DNA of 64,000 bases from assembly GCF_028462125.1 (NCBI RefSeq), contig NZ_CP115468.1, positions 3,961,559 to 4,025,558 on the forward strand, read 5' to 3'. A program made the translations under genes and the position numbers. The stretch's first letter is position 1; each line of letters starts with the position of its first letter. The DNA comes from Leptospira sp. GIMC2001 (GTDB lineage Bacteria; Spirochaetota; Leptospiria; Leptospirales; Leptospiraceae). Of this stretch, positions 37,848-47,483 are shown one piece after another. The notes under the pieces are model-generated. The model was not told where the DNA came from, did not search any database, and was given only the letters and a program-made list of their open reading frames with translations.

Positions 37848-37953
37848 ATTTAAGATTCTCGGTCTTTGCAAAATTGATCTTGGCTCTGAAAATGTTCTAA
37901 ATTTTTGATCAATAATTGGTGAGGATTGAAATTTTCCTTTATCTTTTTTTAAC

Positions 37954-37972
37954 TTTAATGAGAATCATTATC
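37954..37972. promoter_or_regulatory. Fur box upstream of the BFD-like gene
   Basis: TTTAATGAGAATCATTATC matches 16 of 19 positions of the classical Fur consensus. A -35-like TTGACT (37981-37986) and a weak -10 TACGTT (38004-38009, 17-bp spacer) follow, placing the box just upstream of the promoter of the small iron-sulfur protein gene at 38036. Confidence 0.75.
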
Positions 37973-38035
37973 AGTTTCTATTGACTTTTCAGCTCCTTCC
38001 TCGTACGTTGGTCTCAATGTCGAGGTTCATTTTAA

Positions 38036-38218
38036 ATGATTAAATGCCACTGCGGTGAAGTTTTTTTTGATGAGATTGTTCGAGTTGCTCAGGAAACTGG
38101 GAGAGATCATCGCGAGGTGATGGTAGAATTGGGAGCAGCACAAGTATGCACAGCTTGTCTCGGTGAATTGATGGCTTACTGTGAAGAAAGACTATCCAGA
38201 ATTCTTGAAGTTGCATAG
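38036..38218 (+). CDS. BFD-like [2Fe-2S] protein
   Basis: Protein of 60 aa with Cys in the pattern C-x-C near the N-terminus (CHC) and C-x2-C (CTAC) about 32 residues later, the arrangement of bacterioferritin-associated ferredoxin and other BFD-like [2Fe-2S] domains. It probably helps mobilise or deliver iron or electrons. The Fur box upstream fits induction in iron shortage. Its 3' end overlaps the cupin gene by 38 bp. Confidence 0.8.
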   Translation: MIKCHCGEVFFDEIVRVAQETGRDHREVMVELGAAQVCTACLGELMAYCEERLSRILEVA

Positions 38219-38693
38219 TCACGAAATTATTGACACGAATCTTTTTGACTTGGTAATCGAAAAAGCGCTTCATTCTGATCGTAAACGATCCAATCACAAT
38301 TTTCATGAATTACCAGAAGTTTACCAAAGATTTCTAAATGTTCTTACCAAAGGAACTTACGTTCAACCGCACCGCCATAAAAATCCAGCGAAACCAGAGA
38401 CTTTTATCGCACTAAAAGGCAAATTAGGATTTTTAATCTTTGATGACTCGGGCGCTATTATTAATAAATATCTTATTTCGTCTGAAGGACCCATTTACGG
38501 CATTGACTTAAAACCAGGAGATTGGCATAGTATCGTAACACTTTCCGATGTTTGCGTTTGTTTCGAAGGCAAATCTGGACCTTATAATCCATCTGATGAT
38601 AAGGAATTTGCAAGCTTTGCACCAAAGGAAGGTGATTTAGATTGCGGGCAGTTTCTTGAAAATTGGGAAAGTCTCTTCGAAGAATCATATTAA
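38181..38693 (+). CDS. WbuC-family cupin metalloprotein
   Basis: Single-domain cupin of up to 170 aa. The family opening IIDTNLFDLVIEKAL, then SDRKRSNHNFHE and cupin metal ligands in VQPHRHKNPAKPETF (about residues 62-76) and DWHSI are visible. GTG 38181 is given as start; TTG 38205 or 38211 would fit WbuC proteins better in length. WbuC is found with O-antigen clusters in other bacteria, but its reaction is not known. It overlaps the neighbours on both sides (38 and 31 bp). Confidence 0.78.
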   Translation: MKKDYPEFLKLHSHEIIDTNLFDLVIEKALHSDRKRSNHNFHELPEVYQRFLNVLTKGTYVQPHRHKNPAKPETFIALKGKLGFLIFDDSGAIINKYLISSEGPIYGIDLKPGDWHSIVTLSDVCVCFEGKSGPYNPSDDKEFASFAPKEGDLDCGQFLENWESLFEESY

Positions 38694-39655
38694 AATCAGT
38701 ATACCTCGTTCACAGCAATTTATTCAGCATAATCTTTGTTATTGTTTTTCAATTTGGCTGTTCGGCTCGCCAAATTTTCATACCTTATGATAAACATATT
38801 CAGGCAAAAATTGTAGTAGATGGGATAGAAAGATCTTTCCATTACTATCTTCCAACTTCCTACAATCCAAAAAATCCATTGCCTGTAATTTTTATATTGC
38901 ATGGAGGTGGAGGATCACCTCAGAGCATGATCAATCTAACTCGAATTTCTGATCATGCGGAAAGAAAAAATTTTATCGCAGTCTATCCTCAAGGTTACGG
39001 AAATCGTTGGAATGACGGAAGAGGAATCCAAGGATCTATTGCGGACGAAAAAAATATAGATGATGAAAAATTTATTCTAAATCTAAAAAGTTTTTTTATC
39101 AATAATTTCTCAACTGATTCAGGGAGATTTGGAATATTAGGATTTTCTAACGGAGGCTTCATGACATGGAAGCTTGCTTGCTCAGAACAGAATGAATTTC
39201 ATAAGTATTCATCAGTTGCAGCTGGAATATCAGTGCCAATTTATAACCAATGCAAACCTAAACATTATAAATCCATGCTACTAATCTTTGGGGAGAAAGA
39301 CGAGGTTGTTCCTTTCTCGGGAGGGAAAATCCAAACTTCTTTGAATGGAAAAACCAGCTATCTTGGAGAGACAAAATCATACTATGATAGTTTAGATTTC
39401 TGGTCTCGGATCAACTCTTGCCAGAATCAAAATACAGAATTTATAAGTGATGTGAATCGAAAAGATTCTAAAGCTATTCTAAAAACAACTTACAAAAATT
39501 GTGCATCCAATGTTGAATTGGAAGGCTACGCTATAAAAAATTTGAATCATATTTGGCCGAACGGATTCTATTATCATTCTGAAAACAACTTTGGATATCT
39601 TTCAAGCGAAATTGATGCAAGTGAATTGATTATTGATTTTATGCTCACTAGATAA
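38663..39655 (+). CDS. LpqC-type esterase/PHB-depolymerase-like lipoprotein
   Basis: Exported alpha/beta hydrolase of 330 aa from a TTG start inside the cupin gene. The signal (about residues 8-32) ends in VFQFGC, a lipobox. The oxyanion turn is HGGGGSP, the nucleophile is in GFSNGG (about residue 167), the acid probably in GEKDEVVPF and the histidine in LNHIWP. This resembles LpqC/feruloyl-esterase-like enzymes acting on polyesters or carbohydrate esters. The substrate is unknown. Confidence 0.82.
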   Translation: MGKSLRRIILKSVYLVHSNLFSIIFVIVFQFGCSARQIFIPYDKHIQAKIVVDGIERSFHYYLPTSYNPKNPLPVIFILHGGGGSPQSMINLTRISDHAERKNFIAVYPQGYGNRWNDGRGIQGSIADEKNIDDEKFILNLKSFFINNFSTDSGRFGILGFSNGGFMTWKLACSEQNEFHKYSSVAAGISVPIYNQCKPKHYKSMLLIFGEKDEVVPFSGGKIQTSLNGKTSYLGETKSYYDSLDFWSRINSCQNQNTEFISDVNRKDSKAILKTTYKNCASNVELEGYAIKNLNHIWPNGFYYHSENNFGYLSSEIDASELIIDFMLTR

Positions 39656-39725
39656 TTCCTAACTTTGCGGTTTTTTATACATTCCATTAGTGAATAAAAT
39701 ATTTACAATAAACTATCTTCCGCCC

Positions 39726-39780
39726 TATACCCTGATGGGTATAAGTTCTAGTTGACAATAAAATCTTTTTCTAATAAATT
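39726..39780 (+). promoter_or_regulatory. Promoter with GGGTATA-type operator for the DUF2892 cluster
   Basis: The inverted repeat TATACCC/GGGTATA with a TGAT centre (39726-39743) lies 8 bp upstream of a good -35 TTGACA (39752-39757) and -10 TAAATT (39775-39780, 17-bp spacer). A ribosome site (AGAGGG) and the ATG at 39801 follow. ATACCC/GGGTAT dyads recall CsoR/CstR-type operators, but this is only a resemblance. Confidence 0.6.
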
Positions 39781-39800
39781 TGTAAATAGAGGGTATTAAA

Positions 39801-40001
39801 ATGAAATTAAATATGGGAACTATAGATAGAATTGTCCGTGCACTGCTTGCACTAATAGTCGCTGGATTGTATTTCGGTGGGTTTATCTCAGGTACCATTG
39901 CTATTGTACTTGGAGTTATTGCCATTGTACTTTTAGGCACAAGTCTTGTTGGAAGCTGCCCACTTTATATTCCATTGAAAATATCGACTAAAGGAAAATA
40001 G
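39801..40001 (+). CDS. DUF2892 (YgaP-type) small membrane protein
   Basis: Inner-membrane protein of 66 aa with two hydrophobic helices and the family pattern GTIDRIVRALLALIVAGLYF, then GSCPLY near the end. In other bacteria the domain is found alone or fused to rhodanese, with sulfur or detoxification links. It is 2 bp upstream of the haem-protein gene, so they are co-transcribed. Confidence 0.85.
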   Translation: MKLNMGTIDRIVRALLALIVAGLYFGGFISGTIAIVLGVIAIVLLGTSLVGSCPLYIPLKISTKGK

Positions 40002-40003
40002 TA

Positions 40004-40570
40004 ATGCTAAGGATTCTCTCAAATACAATTGTTACTCTAATATTTGGAGTAACAATTTTGCAATGTGCGACCTCATTTGATGAAGCACAAACAAAACAAA
40101 AAACGATTGTAATTTTCAAAGAATTCAAAGGAGAATTGCAAGGCGAACTTATTAAAGCAGTCAACGAGCGAGGTGCTGAGAATTCTATTGAAGTTTGTGC
40201 TAAGATTTCTCCAGAGATTGAAGCTAAAATTTCCAAAAATAAAGGATTCTCGATGAAAAGAATTTCTGATAAGAATAGAAACCCTTTACACGCTCCTGAT
40301 GAATTTGAAGCAAAAATTTTGGATGAGTGGAAGGCTTCTTTAGCAAAAGGTGATAAACCAGCTGTTTACACTCAAAGAGTAGGAAATGAATTTAGAGTTC
40401 TGAATCCAATTATGATAGATAATCCAACCTGTCTTCAATGCCACGGTAATGAAAAAGATATCAAACCAGAGACCTTAGAAAAAATTCAGCTAAATTATCC
40501 TAACGATAAAGCCAAAGGTTATAAACTGGGTGAACTTCGTGGCGCTATGTCGGGAACCTGGAAAATTTAA
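40004..40570 (+). CDS. Tll0287-like (DUF3365) c-haem lipoprotein
   Basis: Exported protein of 188 aa. The signal ends in TILQC (a lipobox, Cys near residue 20). The mature domain has the DUF3365/Tll0287 pattern (VCAKISPEIEAKISKNKGFS, then MKRISDKNRNPLHAPDEFE) and one c-type haem site CLQCH at about residues 144-148. It probably senses or transfers electrons or gas ligands in the periplasm. It forms an operon with the small DUF2892 protein, and perhaps with the next gene 27 bp on. Confidence 0.85.
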   Translation: MLRILSNTIVTLIFGVTILQCATSFDEAQTKQKTIVIFKEFKGELQGELIKAVNERGAENSIEVCAKISPEIEAKISKNKGFSMKRISDKNRNPLHAPDEFEAKILDEWKASLAKGDKPAVYTQRVGNEFRVLNPIMIDNPTCLQCHGNEKDIKPETLEKIQLNYPNDKAKGYKLGELRGAMSGTWKI

Positions 40571-40597
40571 TCAGTATAATAAAGGTAAATATTAATT

Positions 40598-40987
40598 ATG
40601 AAAACATGGATTCTTTTTTTACCTTTTATATTTGCGTATATTTTTGTTTTTTTGGGTATTTATTTAGTTTGGGGTAGTGATGTTCCGCAGACTGGTGTAG
40701 AATGGTTTAAGATCCTAGGCTCTTCGGCATTGTATTTGGTTTCCGGAATTGTTGGATTTATAATAATATCATTATATACTTTATATAGACTGGTAAGAGA
40801 AAGTATACTCTTTGATGCGATTAAGAAACACTGGCCAATCATCATTGCTTTGATTTACCCATTTCTTCCGAATCTTCCTGGTCCGATTGATGAAGTTGCG
40901 GTTGCAACTATAATGAGTAGTTTAGCAGGCTATTTCGGATGGAAAACCAATTCTGTTAAAAATAAATCCACTGAGACAATCGGTTAA
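40598..40987 (+). CDS. Small membrane protein of unknown function
   Basis: Protein of 129 aa with hydrophobic helices at about residues 4-24, 40-62 and 82-112. The rest is polar and short. No family is recognised. It follows the c-haem lipoprotein by 27 bp on the same strand and converges closely (5 bp) with the MFS gene. A membrane partner of the haem protein is possible but unsupported. Confidence 0.6.
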   Translation: MKTWILFLPFIFAYIFVFLGIYLVWGSDVPQTGVEWFKILGSSALYLVSGIVGFIIISLYTLYRLVRESILFDAIKKHWPIIIALIYPFLPNLPGPIDEVAVATIMSSLAGYFGWKTNSVKNKSTETIG

Positions 40988-40992
40988 ATTTT

Positions 40993-42186
40993 TCACTTAA
41001 CCATTCGCAACGATCGGAGACATACAAAACCAATAATCCCTAGCATAAGTGAAACAATTCCCGAGATAAAGATTGTTTCTGACAAACTCAAAAAGTCCGT
41101 AAGTTTACCAAAGCACAAACCAGATATAGCTGGCGTAATCAAAAATATCAAAGTATAAAAACTCATAACTCGTCCTCTAAGCTGATTCGGAGTACATTCT
41201 TGAATCACAGATGGAATAAATGTTGTGACAGAACCGACAAAAAAACCAACAATGAGTAGTAAAGGGAATACAATGTAAATTTCTTTAGAGAGTCCGATAC
41301 CTAGAAAAAATAAGGCACCAATCAAAAGTCCGTTTAGAATGAATTTACCTCTACTGCTAAATTTCATAATCAAAGCAGTCGCGAAAGCACCAGACATCAA
41401 ACCTATTCCGAGCAATCCCATCATCATTCCTCGCCCAGATTCAGATAGAGCTAGATCTTTTTTACCGAATTCAGGTAACAATACTTGAATAGTTCCTACA
41501 GAGACCATAGCGATAAACATTGCTATCAAAGCTTGCGATATTCGGTTTTCTGATTTAACAAACGCAAAAGATTCTTCCATCGCTGCTTTTCTTAACGGTT
41601 GTTGATCTTGCTTGAAATGCGGAACTGTGATAAAAAATAAAACAATCGTACTTACATAGTAGATGCTACCCGTAATCATAAGCAGCGTCCCATAAGAAAA
41701 TATTTCCCGGATAAGTCCAGCAAGTATTGGCGCTACTGTAAATCCCAAAAGTAAAAGCTTGTTCAAGGATATTGTAGACTTGGTGATTTTGGATGAATCT
41801 ACCAAGTCTCCTAGTATCGCGAATCTACCTGGCATTAAAAAACTCATTCCGATTCCGTTGGTAAATGCAAAAACAAAAAGAAGTTCTTTATTCTCTGAGG
41901 TCAGAATTCCGAAGTAACTGAGCAGACCTGGGATGAATGCAGACGACGCAGCAATCAATTGACTTATGCCTATTACATATTTTCGAGGATACTTATCTAA
42001 AATGAATCCCGCCCTAAATGATAAGAATAAAAAAGGCAAATAGGCAATAAAAAAGACTAGTGAGGCAAACGACTTTTGATCTGACAAGCTATGTGAAAAT
42101 ATTATAATAGAATAATTAAACATATTCCCAGAAAGAAGACCAAGCGACGCAGAAAAAAGGTACAATTTGTCCCGATTATGATTCAT
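40993..42186 (-). CDS. MFS transporter
   Basis: Inner-membrane protein of 397 aa with 12 predicted helices in two bundles. The FRAGFILDKYPRKYV loop after helix 2 is a version of the MFS motif, and QECTPNQLRGRVMSFYTL matches the loop common to the MFS_3/EntS-like group of exporters. The substrate is unknown. It is 4 bp downstream of the antiporter gene, so probably in one transcript. Confidence 0.82.
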   Translation of the reverse strand: MNHNRDKLYLFSASLGLLSGNMFNYSIIIFSHSLSDQKSFASLVFFIAYLPFLFLSFRAGFILDKYPRKYVIGISQLIAASSAFIPGLLSYFGILTSENKELLFVFAFTNGIGMSFLMPGRFAILGDLVDSSKITKSTISLNKLLLLGFTVAPILAGLIREIFSYGTLLMITGSIYYVSTIVLFFITVPHFKQDQQPLRKAAMEESFAFVKSENRISQALIAMFIAMVSVGTIQVLLPEFGKKDLALSESGRGMMMGLLGIGLMSGAFATALIMKFSSRGKFILNGLLIGALFFLGIGLSKEIYIVFPLLLIVGFFVGSVTTFIPSVIQECTPNQLRGRVMSFYTLIFLITPAISGLCFGKLTDFLSLSETIFISGIVSLMLGIIGFVCLRSLRMVK

Positions 42187-42190
42187 AGGA

Positions 42191-44332
42191 TCATTTAAAT
42201 TTAATTATCAAAAAAGAAGCATCTAAATTTTGTATTTCGACTTCTAAAAAGTCTTCTCTTTCTTTCCACAATTCCAGCTCTACTATGACCAAATGATAAT
42301 CGTTGAAATCTTCCGATTTTAAAGTAGAGAATAAGGTTACAGGTAGTATTTTAATTTTCCTATTGTGTTCTCTTTGTAAATAATGTATAAATTTTTCATA
42401 ACCTAATGCGGAATTGTTCTTTTTTAGAATTAAAACTTTACGTATTTTGTCGAGTCCGTTATCCAAAAGAACACCGACATTACAGGGAGCGTAGCTCAAT
42501 ATAGATCTAATTCTTCCGCCTAGAATATTTTTAGTGAAAAGTGATTTCGCGGCACCAATTAATAGAAAACGAGAATTGGCTTTCTTAGCCTGATTCAAAA
42601 TTTCATATGTTACATTCTCGGTTGTTCTGTGAACCATTTCCACATTGAAGCTGAGTGAAGTTGTCAGTTCCTCAATATCGGCAAATGATTTTTTTTTGTA
42701 TTCTTTCTCTTCTTCCGGCGAAAGGATTTCTGTTGGTGTAATATGCACAACGGATATTTGAGTCTTGTCTTTGCTTCCTCCGAATAGAAAATCTGACAAT
42801 TTGATAAGTGCGACTCCCATTGAAGGTTGAGCAAATGATATTAATATTTTTTTAAAAGCTTCAAGCGGTGTTGATTTTTCAGATTTTTCAGTAAATATTT
42901 TATTAATTAAATTTAAGCCAGGTCCCGCCGCAAGAGTTGTCACTAATGTCATTACAACGAAGGCTGAGAAAAGAGCAGGAGTAATGATACCTAATTGAAA
43001 TCCAATATTCAAAACAATCAACTCCATCAATCCACGTGTATTCATCAATACACCAAGACTTAGTGAGTCTTTCCAGTTCATTCCTACATATCGTGAAGTT
43101 AGACTCGCACCAATAAATTTCCCAACAATTGCAAATACTAGAACCAGAAGTAAAACTTGGAAAAGTCCATTGTCTCCTAAAGCCCAAAGATTTGTTCTCA
43201 TTCCTGTATAAGCAAAGAATAAAGGCAGTAAGAAAACTAATGCAATGTAATCAATTCTTTCAGATATAAGATCTTTTAATTTCTGATCGGAAGGCATTAC
43301 GACTCCGGCAAAAAATGCACCAATGAGTGCATGAATCCCAATCATCTCAGTGATAAGAGCTGAGAAGAATAGAAACACAAAAACAATTGCCATGGCAGTT
43401 TTTGTTAAGTTCTCTTTACTTACATAGATCTCACTCAATCTTCGAAGAAATGGATTGATTAGATAGACCATAGCAATTCCGTACATAACAGTGAGAGCTA
43501 TTGTTACACCAACTCCAATGTAGCTATCGGATTGGATAAGAGCAACGATCATAGCAAGCAGGGACCAAGCTGTAAGGTCATCAAATGCAGCACATGCAAT
43601 TGCCATCGTTCCAAGACTTGTTTTCGTTAAACCCTTTTCATGCAATATTCTTGCAAGAACTGGAAAAGCAGTGATACTCATTGCGATTCCGATGAATAAT
43701 GCGAATGGTATAAAACTTACATTTGCTGGAGCATGATCCGTAAAGATCATAAAAGCTAAGATCATTCCGAGCAAAAAAGGAAATAAAATACTCGTGTGAC
43801 TTATTAGTATTGCTGACTGAGCTTTCTTTTTTATAAAGCTTGTGTCAATCTCCATGCCTATAACAAACATGAACAAAATCAATCCTAACTGGCTCAAAAT
43901 TTCCAAGATTTTCATTTGATCTTCCGAAAAGAAAAAGCTATGAATTTCCGGAGCGAAGAATCCAAAAAAACTTGGGCCGAGTAATATACCTGCGATGATC
44001 TCTCCGATAACTGTCGGCTGACCTAACTTGCGAAATAAAATTCCTACAAGTCTCGCAAGAATCATGATTATAACAATTTGAAATAGAATTTTAGCAAGAC
44101 TTGAAGACGCATTTGACTTAAATTGTGAAGCCACTCTACTCCATTCGGAAGATTCTAAAATTATATTTTTTTCTGAAGATGAATGATTTCTATCCGGAAT
44201 TATCTGTTCTTGATAAGTTTCTGTTTGCACAGATTCCTTCAACATTGTTCGTCCTTCCCATAGCACAACAGAAGCAATGCAAAGACTTACTATTGTAATT
44301 ACTAGGTAAGCAAGAATATTTCTGCTAGACAT
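42191..44332 (-). CDS. CPA2-type cation/proton antiporter with Usp-like cytoplasmic tail
   Basis: Membrane protein of 713 aa. An N-terminal anchor helix and a linker precede a 12-helix Na+/H+-K+/H+ exchanger domain (about residues 80-480; GQPTVIGEIIAGILLGPS, then AFDDLTAWSLLAMI with the ion-binding Asp pair). The C-terminal 200 residues contain a Usp-like alpha/beta fold (LLIGAAKSLFTKNILGG, then RIRSIL). This arrangement resembles KefB/NhaS3-like antiporters with regulatory tails. Ion choice is not determined. It is paired with the MFS gene. Confidence 0.87.
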   Translation of the reverse strand: MSSRNILAYLVITIVSLCIASVVLWEGRTMLKESVQTETYQEQIIPDRNHSSSEKNIILESSEWSRVASQFKSNASSSLAKILFQIVIIMILARLVGILFRKLGQPTVIGEIIAGILLGPSFFGFFAPEIHSFFFSEDQMKILEILSQLGLILFMFVIGMEIDTSFIKKKAQSAILISHTSILFPFLLGMILAFMIFTDHAPANVSFIPFALFIGIAMSITAFPVLARILHEKGLTKTSLGTMAIACAAFDDLTAWSLLAMIVALIQSDSYIGVGVTIALTVMYGIAMVYLINPFLRRLSEIYVSKENLTKTAMAIVFVFLFFSALITEMIGIHALIGAFFAGVVMPSDQKLKDLISERIDYIALVFLLPLFFAYTGMRTNLWALGDNGLFQVLLLVLVFAIVGKFIGASLTSRYVGMNWKDSLSLGVLMNTRGLMELIVLNIGFQLGIITPALFSAFVVMTLVTTLAAGPGLNLINKIFTEKSEKSTPLEAFKKILISFAQPSMGVALIKLSDFLFGGSKDKTQISVVHITPTEILSPEEEKEYKKKSFADIEELTTSLSFNVEMVHRTTENVTYEILNQAKKANSRFLLIGAAKSLFTKNILGGRIRSILSYAPCNVGVLLDNGLDKIRKVLILKKNNSALGYEKFIHYLQREHNRKIKILPVTLFSTLKSEDFNDYHLVIVELELWKEREDFLEVEIQNLDASFLIIKFK

Positions 44333-44424
44333 GAATTGAACACCCCGTGTGCCTTCATATTTGTCAAAGTGGAAAGAATGAAAATCCTTTTTTTAAAAAA
44401 AGCAAATTATTAGTAATACTTGAA

Positions 44425-45561
44425 TTATTTGGAATTGAGGATCATAATCGTTTCGAAATGTTTTGTTCGTGGAAAAAAATCAACTAAGTATAGTTTCGAT
44501 ATTTTGTAAAAGCTATTTAGACTCTGTATAGTTTTCCAATCCCGTGCCAAAGTATGAGGATCACAACTGGAATATATTACAGTTTGAGGTCTTAGATTAA
44601 CCAGAGCATGTATTACCTTATCTTGAAGTCCCGCCCTCGGCGGATTCACAATCCAGGTTGGATATTCTCCTTCTTTTATTACGGGAAAATTCTTGTACAA
44701 ATCCATGGTTTTGTAATGGAAATTTTTAACTTTGTTGAACTCAGCATTTGTCTTAGCGAATTGGATTGAGTCTTTGGATGATTCAATTCCTAGTAATTTT
44801 GTAATATAACTTGAAGCATATTGACCAATACTTCCTACACCACAGAATAATTCTAATACTGGCATTGGTTTTGATTCTAATTTTTCCTTAATGATTTCAA
44901 GCCAAGGCTTTATTAGAAATTGATTTGTTTGGAAAAAGCCATTGATTGGAACTTGGAAAGAATAATCATCTATAGAGAAATTTGAAATCTCTAATTTATA
45001 ATCTATCACATCTTCCGAAGAGCCATGAAAATTTTGGTTGAGTCGAAATTTTAAATTCAGATCTTCATGCGAATTATTGGAAGGTTTTTTCAAACTTGAA
45101 ATGGTTGAGAGCATTCCATTCAATTTATCATCAAGATTTTTGCATCCTAAATGTTGGATGTCAACAATGGAGTTAGAATGCCGCTGGTAGAATCCAATTC
45201 CAGCTTTTGGTGATGATTTGAATTGGACATTGTTTCGATATCCGAACATTTTGTTACTCAGGACTTCTATAGTGTCCGATTCAATTTTGAGTAAGTCGGA
45301 TAGTTCTGCTTTTTTTAATAAATGCTCTTGTTCATAACTTATATGTCTGTAGTTACATCCACCACATTTAGGAAACACTTCACAGTCCGACGAAATCTCA
45401 ACATAGGCATGGATAATTTTGCTAGTTTCCTTTTCAATTATGCATTCAGACTCAATTCCTGGCAATCCACCCACAATAAATACTGGCTTTCCTTCATGAT
45501 AACCAAGACAAACCCCCCCATGAACCCACTTTGTAGGCGTTATTTTTACTGACTTTACCAT
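44425..45561 (-). CDS. RNA (uracil-5)-methyltransferase, RlmD/RumA type
   Basis: SAM-dependent methyltransferase of 378 aa making 5-methyluridine in rRNA or tRNA. Four Cys for a [4Fe-4S] cluster are visible (CEVFPKCGGC and HLGC), then the SAM site LELFCGVGSIGQ, the NPPRAG loop and the catalytic Cys in YSSCDPHTLARD. The N-terminal TRAM domain is short. The specific uridine (23S 747 or 1939, or tRNA 54) cannot be chosen from sequence. It lies just before the tRNA cluster on the opposite strand. The 186 bp between hold AT-rich sequence with a TTGACT -35-like element at 45706. Confidence 0.87.
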   Translation of the reverse strand: MVKSVKITPTKWVHGGVCLGYHEGKPVFIVGGLPGIESECIIEKETSKIIHAYVEISSDCEVFPKCGGCNYRHISYEQEHLLKKAELSDLLKIESDTIEVLSNKMFGYRNNVQFKSSPKAGIGFYQRHSNSIVDIQHLGCKNLDDKLNGMLSTISSLKKPSNNSHEDLNLKFRLNQNFHGSSEDVIDYKLEISNFSIDDYSFQVPINGFFQTNQFLIKPWLEIIKEKLESKPMPVLELFCGVGSIGQYASSYITKLLGIESSKDSIQFAKTNAEFNKVKNFHYKTMDLYKNFPVIKEGEYPTWIVNPPRAGLQDKVIHALVNLRPQTVIYSSCDPHTLARDWKTIQSLNSFYKISKLYLVDFFPRTKHFETIMILNSK

Positions 45562-45747
45562 CTAAATTAACTAATTACTTTATATTTCGATGTCTATTAG
45601 AATTATAATTTTATTTGAGTTCTTCTTTTTAATTTTTCTATCACATAATATTCATTAGATGATTATCACTTTTTTTCCCGACTCAATAACTAACTCATTT
45701 TTACCTTGACTGTACACCACTTCCCCAAAAAGCTGAACAAATAGCTT

Positions 45748-45831
<84 letters not shown>

Positions 45832-45842
45832 CAAGCTATCTG

Positions 45843-46092
<250 letters not shown>

Positions 46093-46099
<7 letters not shown>

Positions 46100-46146
46100 A
46101 TTTATTCAAATTGAGGAAGCGAGGGATTTTCTTCGCAGAAGAAAAT
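46093..46146 (+). other. Two perfect hairpins in the spacer between repeat copies
   Basis: AATTTGAAT (46093-46101) and ATTCAAATT (46104-46112) form one palindrome. ATTTTCTTC (46126-46134) and GAAGAAAAT (46138-46146) form a second hairpin with a GCA loop. They lie between repeat copies A and B. Neither is followed by a clear U run. Confidence 0.7.
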
Positions 46147-46190
46147 GGGTGGAGGGAGTTCAGGAGGAACGACCCTCGACGCGAACACTA

Positions 46191-46370
46191 GCGTCTCCGA
46201 AATCATGTAAATAAAATCCAAAAAAATCTAGATCTAACGAACTAATCCTGGGATTCGAACGATCGCAAAGCTAAGCAATTCAAGTGACCAAAGGAAACGT
46301 AGAATTGCTCAAGAGCTCGTGTTGTCGAAGTGCGCTTTGCGAGATGGGCGGAGAGCGTGACGAAATTTGA
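46191..46370 (+). repeat. tRNA-Ser-tail repeat, copy B
   Basis: Copy B, 180 bp, again beginning with GCGTCTCCGA from the tRNA-Ser(GCU) 3' end although no tRNA precedes it. The nested arms are unchanged: CGCAAAGC 46264-46271 with GCTTTGCG 46334-46341, and AGCAATTC 46274-46281 with GAATTGCT 46302-46309. Differences from copy A lie mostly outside these arms. Confidence 0.85.
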
Positions 46371-46407
46371 TAGACAAGGGACATTATCAAAGCAATATCA
46401 TTCTTGT

Positions 46408-46911
<504 letters not shown>

Positions 46912-47386
46912 ATCAATTTTTAATTAATTTCCGAGAACATATAAGGAAATTCCCATCGGAAATCCCTTCTTACAGTGAGATTTATGACTCTATCGGAGAT
47001 ATGATTGCCCAATCTGTGAATGCAGTGGAAATGCAACAAAATCCATTGCAGCATAGTGAATGGATAGTAATTGAAAAATCTCTTCAAATAAAAAAAGAAA
47101 AATATTTGAATGATACAATTTTGATTACTGCTCTTGAGCCCTGTATCCATTGTACGGGTAGCATAATCAAGTCCAGAATAAGAGACGTATGTTACTTCTT
47201 ACCAAGTAAATCTGGCGATGGAATATCATCTTTAAGTATTGAGATGATCTACCAACTAAATCATTTTCCAAATTTATACTTAATTCCTAATGAGGAAATT
47301 TTTTCAAAGTTCAAGACTTTTTTCCTGGATAAAAGATAGAACCCTCACTATAGTTTGCAGATATGGTTAATCTTGTAGGACAAAAG

Positions 47387-47473
<87 letters not shown>

Positions 47474-47483
47474 CCAAAAGCCT

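Noticed and set aside
47340..47386. SRP RNA between tadA and dnaX, as in Bacillus
   Set aside because: The gap is only 47 bp before the tRNA and lacks the conserved SRP tetraloop hairpin.
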